64,000 bases of DNA. Origin: Pogonophryne albipinna. Lineage: Eukaryota > Chordata > Actinopteri > Perciformes > Artedidraconidae. Shown here piece after piece: positions 53,481-64,000 of this stretch (position 1 is the first letter of the stretch; every line of letters starts with the position of its first letter). The notes beneath the pieces are model-generated. The model was not told the DNA's origin, did not search any database, and saw nothing but the letters and a program-made list of their open reading frames with translations. The DNA is taken from positions 24,958,412-25,022,411 of the forward strand of contig CM053246.1 in NCBI GenBank assembly GCA_028583405.1, given 5' to 3'. The translations under genes were made by a program, and so were the position numbers.

Positions 53481-53981
53481 TTAATGCTGCCCATTATGGA
53501 TACAAGCGATTTTCACCCATGTAGTAATTACATGTTTTAAATGTGTACACACCAATGTGTTTCCTATTGTCTAAACCTCCAGGGCTGTACACAGTTTAAT
53601 ACTGTCAACTTCTAATTTTTGGAAAAACGAAAACGTCTTTTAAAACTACAATTCCCAGTAGAGACGTGCCATAGAGAACATGTTGCGAAACACAAGCATT
53701 GCACTACACAGCATGTGTAGTTCTGGGGGGGCGTTCAAGTCCAGTTTTGAATAGTCTGCCGTGGTTTCGTTCCATTTCAAAGAGCTTGACGCTCGGCGTA
53801 ATCTTGGCGCACTGCCACTCCAACATCCAATCACAGAGCTTGAAGATTAATCACGGGGTTTGTCAACGGGACTGTGGTCCCAAACGATAGCTGGGGATTA
53901 TGGGTAGTGTAGTGTCTTCGGCCATCCTAAACTGAAATGTTTTTCGGATATCATATCGCATTAACAACACCACATCTGGCG

Positions 53982-54170
53982 TCACAGAGATCTTCTGTTA
54001 CTGTCCTTTCTTCTTAGAGGAAGTACAGAAACACGTAACTCTGGATTTGTTTTAATGTTTGAGGTGCAATAAACGACACAGCAGCTTTCTGGCATGATAC
54101 AACTATTATTTTCTGCCTCGCTCATGAGAGTAACAGCTGGCGAAATTACAGCCTCGCCTACTGATTTCAA
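53982..54170 (-). CDS. THAP zinc-finger N-terminal half, right arm
   Basis: Minus-strand copy of the left-arm frame. It is identical over the 62 codons it shares with the left-arm frame from its upstream Met, including MPESCCVVYC and VSVLPLRR. It then reads into a stop immediately after RRSL because the arm homology ends at the ATG-distal side (about 53982). The conserved Trp (W38 of the left copy) is therefore lost here. Having the frame twice in opposite directions shows that the exon is part of the inverted repeat itself. Confidence 0.62.
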   Translation of the reverse strand: MKSVGEAVISPAVTLMSEAENNSCIMPESCCVVYCTSNIKTNPELRVSVLPLRRKDSNRRSL

Positions 54171-54379
54171 ATGTGTGCTCTAAAATGATATTTATAAATG
54201 ACTATAATCATTATTATAAGCAAGACAATAAATGGCAAAGATATGTAGAAAATAAACGTATTTGAGATACGTTCATAACGAACGTAACGTGGGAGAAAAT
54301 ACGTTTCTTGCTAAACGTAATTGAGAATGCAGTTTAGTTCTGTGGGAACGTAATTTTTAGGAGACAGGGTTGTGCTACA

Positions 54380-56039
<1,660 letters not shown>

Positions 56040-56155
56040 ATTATTACATTACATTGCATTTAGCTGACGCTTTTATCCAAAGCGACTTACAATAAGTGCG
56101 TTCGACCAACAAAATACAAACTTGAAGAAAACAGAATCACTTGTGGCTGGGAGAT
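56040..56155 (-). mobile_element. SINE/LINE 3' tail fragment, antisense
   Basis: The stretch attacattacattgcattta, then gctgacgcttttatccaaag and cgacttacaataagtgcgtt, is the antisense of the tail motif (gtcgctttggataaaagc) seen in the SINE at 16484-16670. The tRNA head is absent and the upstream part is a different body, so it is a truncated or different family sharing the same tail. Confidence 0.75.
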
Positions 56156-63221
<7,066 letters not shown>

Positions 63222-64000
63222 CAACCCTGTCTCCTAAAAATTACGTTCCCACAGAACTAAACTGCATTCTCAATTACGTTTAGCTAGAAACGTATTTTCT
63301 CCCACGTTACGTTCGTTTTGAACGTATCTCAAATACGTTTATTTTCTACATATCTTCTAGAAATATATTTTCTCCCACGTTACATTTCTTATGAACGTAT
63401 CTTAAATACGTTTATTTTCTACATATCTTTGCCATTTGTTGTCTTGCTTATAATAATGATAATAGTCATTTATAAATATCATTTTAGAGCACACATTTAC
63501 AATCAGTAGACGAGGCTGTAATTTCGCCAGCTGTTACTCTCATGAGCGAGGCAGAAAATAATAGTTTTAACATGACAAAAAGCTGCTATGTCGTTTATTG
63601 CACCTCAAACATTAAAACAAATCCAGAGTTACGTGTTTCTGTACTTCCTTTAAGAAGAAAGGACAGTAACAGAAGATCTCTGTGGGTTCAGGCTTGATCG
63701 CCGTTCAAATGACAGCGTTGGTTTCCCCAAAAGTGGGCGGGGCTGTAAAGTGACGTGGGTTTTACTCTCCTATTATTCAAAACCATTCTATTTATTCTAA
63801 CGTAAATTACATGCCAGTGTTTTATCTTTTTATTTATTTGTTTTTATTTTAAATCGTATAATGTCGGACTTGTTTTCCCGTCTGTGAGGAAAAGAAATGG
63901 GGCTTAGAGCCTCAAATACTGAAATCTGTATTTTTTAAAATCTTTTTTTCCTTCTAATTTGTTATTCTTTTCTAAATAACACACTGTTATTTACTCAACA
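63222..64000 (+). mobile_element. Second copy of the P-like THAP element, cut by the window end
   Basis: It starts caaccctgtctcctaaaaat like the element at 50892 and follows its left arm and adjoining interior closely to the last base (matching about 50892-51670). It includes the extra copy of the roughly 65-bp block, so that duplication predates both insertions. Different flanking sequence (gtcaggaag) fixes the left boundary at the C of caaccctg. The right end and target duplication lie outside the window. Confidence 0.88.
63572..63697 (+). CDS. THAP zinc-finger N-terminal half, third copy
   Basis: A 41-codon frame from ATG 63572 to TGA 63695-63697 with the same length and ending (LWVQA) as the copy at 51239. 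C5, C10, P26 and W38 are kept. The start differs (MTKSCYVVYC), so P2 and C6 are changed, but the ligand cysteines are not. The remaining residues read the same as in the left-arm copy of the other element. Confidence 0.62.
   Translation: MTKSCYVVYCTSNIKTNPELRVSVLPLRRKDSNRRSLWVQA

Larger units (their letters stand above)
50892..54372. mobile_element. P-element-like fold-back transposon with THAP-coding inverted arms
   Basis: The element starts caaccctgtctcctaaaaat and ends with its reverse complement at 54372. It is flanked by identical 7-bp copies of tgctaca (50885-50891 and 54373-54379). The inverted arms are long: about 50892-51350 matches 53982-54372 closely. A further 40-50 bp (51866-51914) pairs with 53931-53979, so the right arm lacks about 515 bp present on the left. 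The left arm also has an extra copy of a roughly 65-bp block (acgtatctcaaatacg...). Each arm encodes half a THAP domain. THAP fingers plus a 7-8 bp duplication point to the P superfamily. Kolobok also has THAP but duplicates TTAA. The interior (51400-53900) holds no transposase. Confidence 0.8.

Noticed and set aside
50892..54372. Kolobok superfamily as an alternative for the THAP-bearing element
   Set aside because: Kolobok elements also encode THAP fingers but duplicate TTAA. Here the flanks are the 7-bp tgctaca on both sides, which fits the P group better.

Overview
The window looks like teleost fish nuclear DNA, probably from a percomorph. It has very long uninterrupted (CA)n/(TG)n arrays and many repeats of types common in fish: DIRS-like tyrosine-recombinase retrotransposons, several hAT families, TTAA-flanked MITEs, L2/Rex1-like LINE tails and a tRNA-derived SINE. 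I found no convincing host protein-coding exon, rRNA, tRNA gene or CRISPR array. Almost every long reading frame is a transposon relic or a translated microsatellite. The window is best read as intergenic or deep intronic DNA.

Layout. 1-500: 3' end of an antisense LINE ORF2. 971-3983: candidate piggyBac-like element (CCCTCTGGAGTC termini) enclosing a two-subunit minisatellite (1838-2720), a TG array and a 35-bp palindrome. 5783-6252 and 6402-6778: two unrelated TTAA-flanked MITEs. 8269-8350: CA array. 10.7-16.7 kb: LINE fragments and one SINE. 19192-20585: hAT element with a perfect 8-bp target duplication and an antisense TTF-finger transposase exon. 21157-22384: TA-flanked Tc1/mariner-like element with a relic transposase whose frame continues across a GT-AG intron. 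24186-24481 and 26370-26547: long TG and CA arrays.

29690-36885: a DIRS retrotransposon on the minus strand. It has 128-bp inverted terminal repeats, an internal complementary region, gag/RT, RNase H/methyltransferase-like and tyrosine-recombinase frames, and a duplicated 5' leader. A 1.2-kb hAT (32374-33574) splits its reverse transcriptase. 36.9-49 kb: quiet DNA with CA/TG arrays at 45.2 and 48.5 kb and no clear transposon. 49433-50834: hAT containing a second hAT, which contains an L2-like LINE fragment.

50892-54372: a 3.5-kb element with a 7-bp target duplication and long inverted arms. Each arm encodes the N-terminal half of a THAP zinc finger, as in P-element transposases. A third copy starts at 63222 and runs off the window. 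55364-55566 and 61413-61613: more CA arrays in otherwise quiet DNA.

No host pathway or operon is present. The relationships that matter are insertion order (hAT into DIRS; LINE into hAT into hAT) and the fold-back architecture of the THAP-bearing element.
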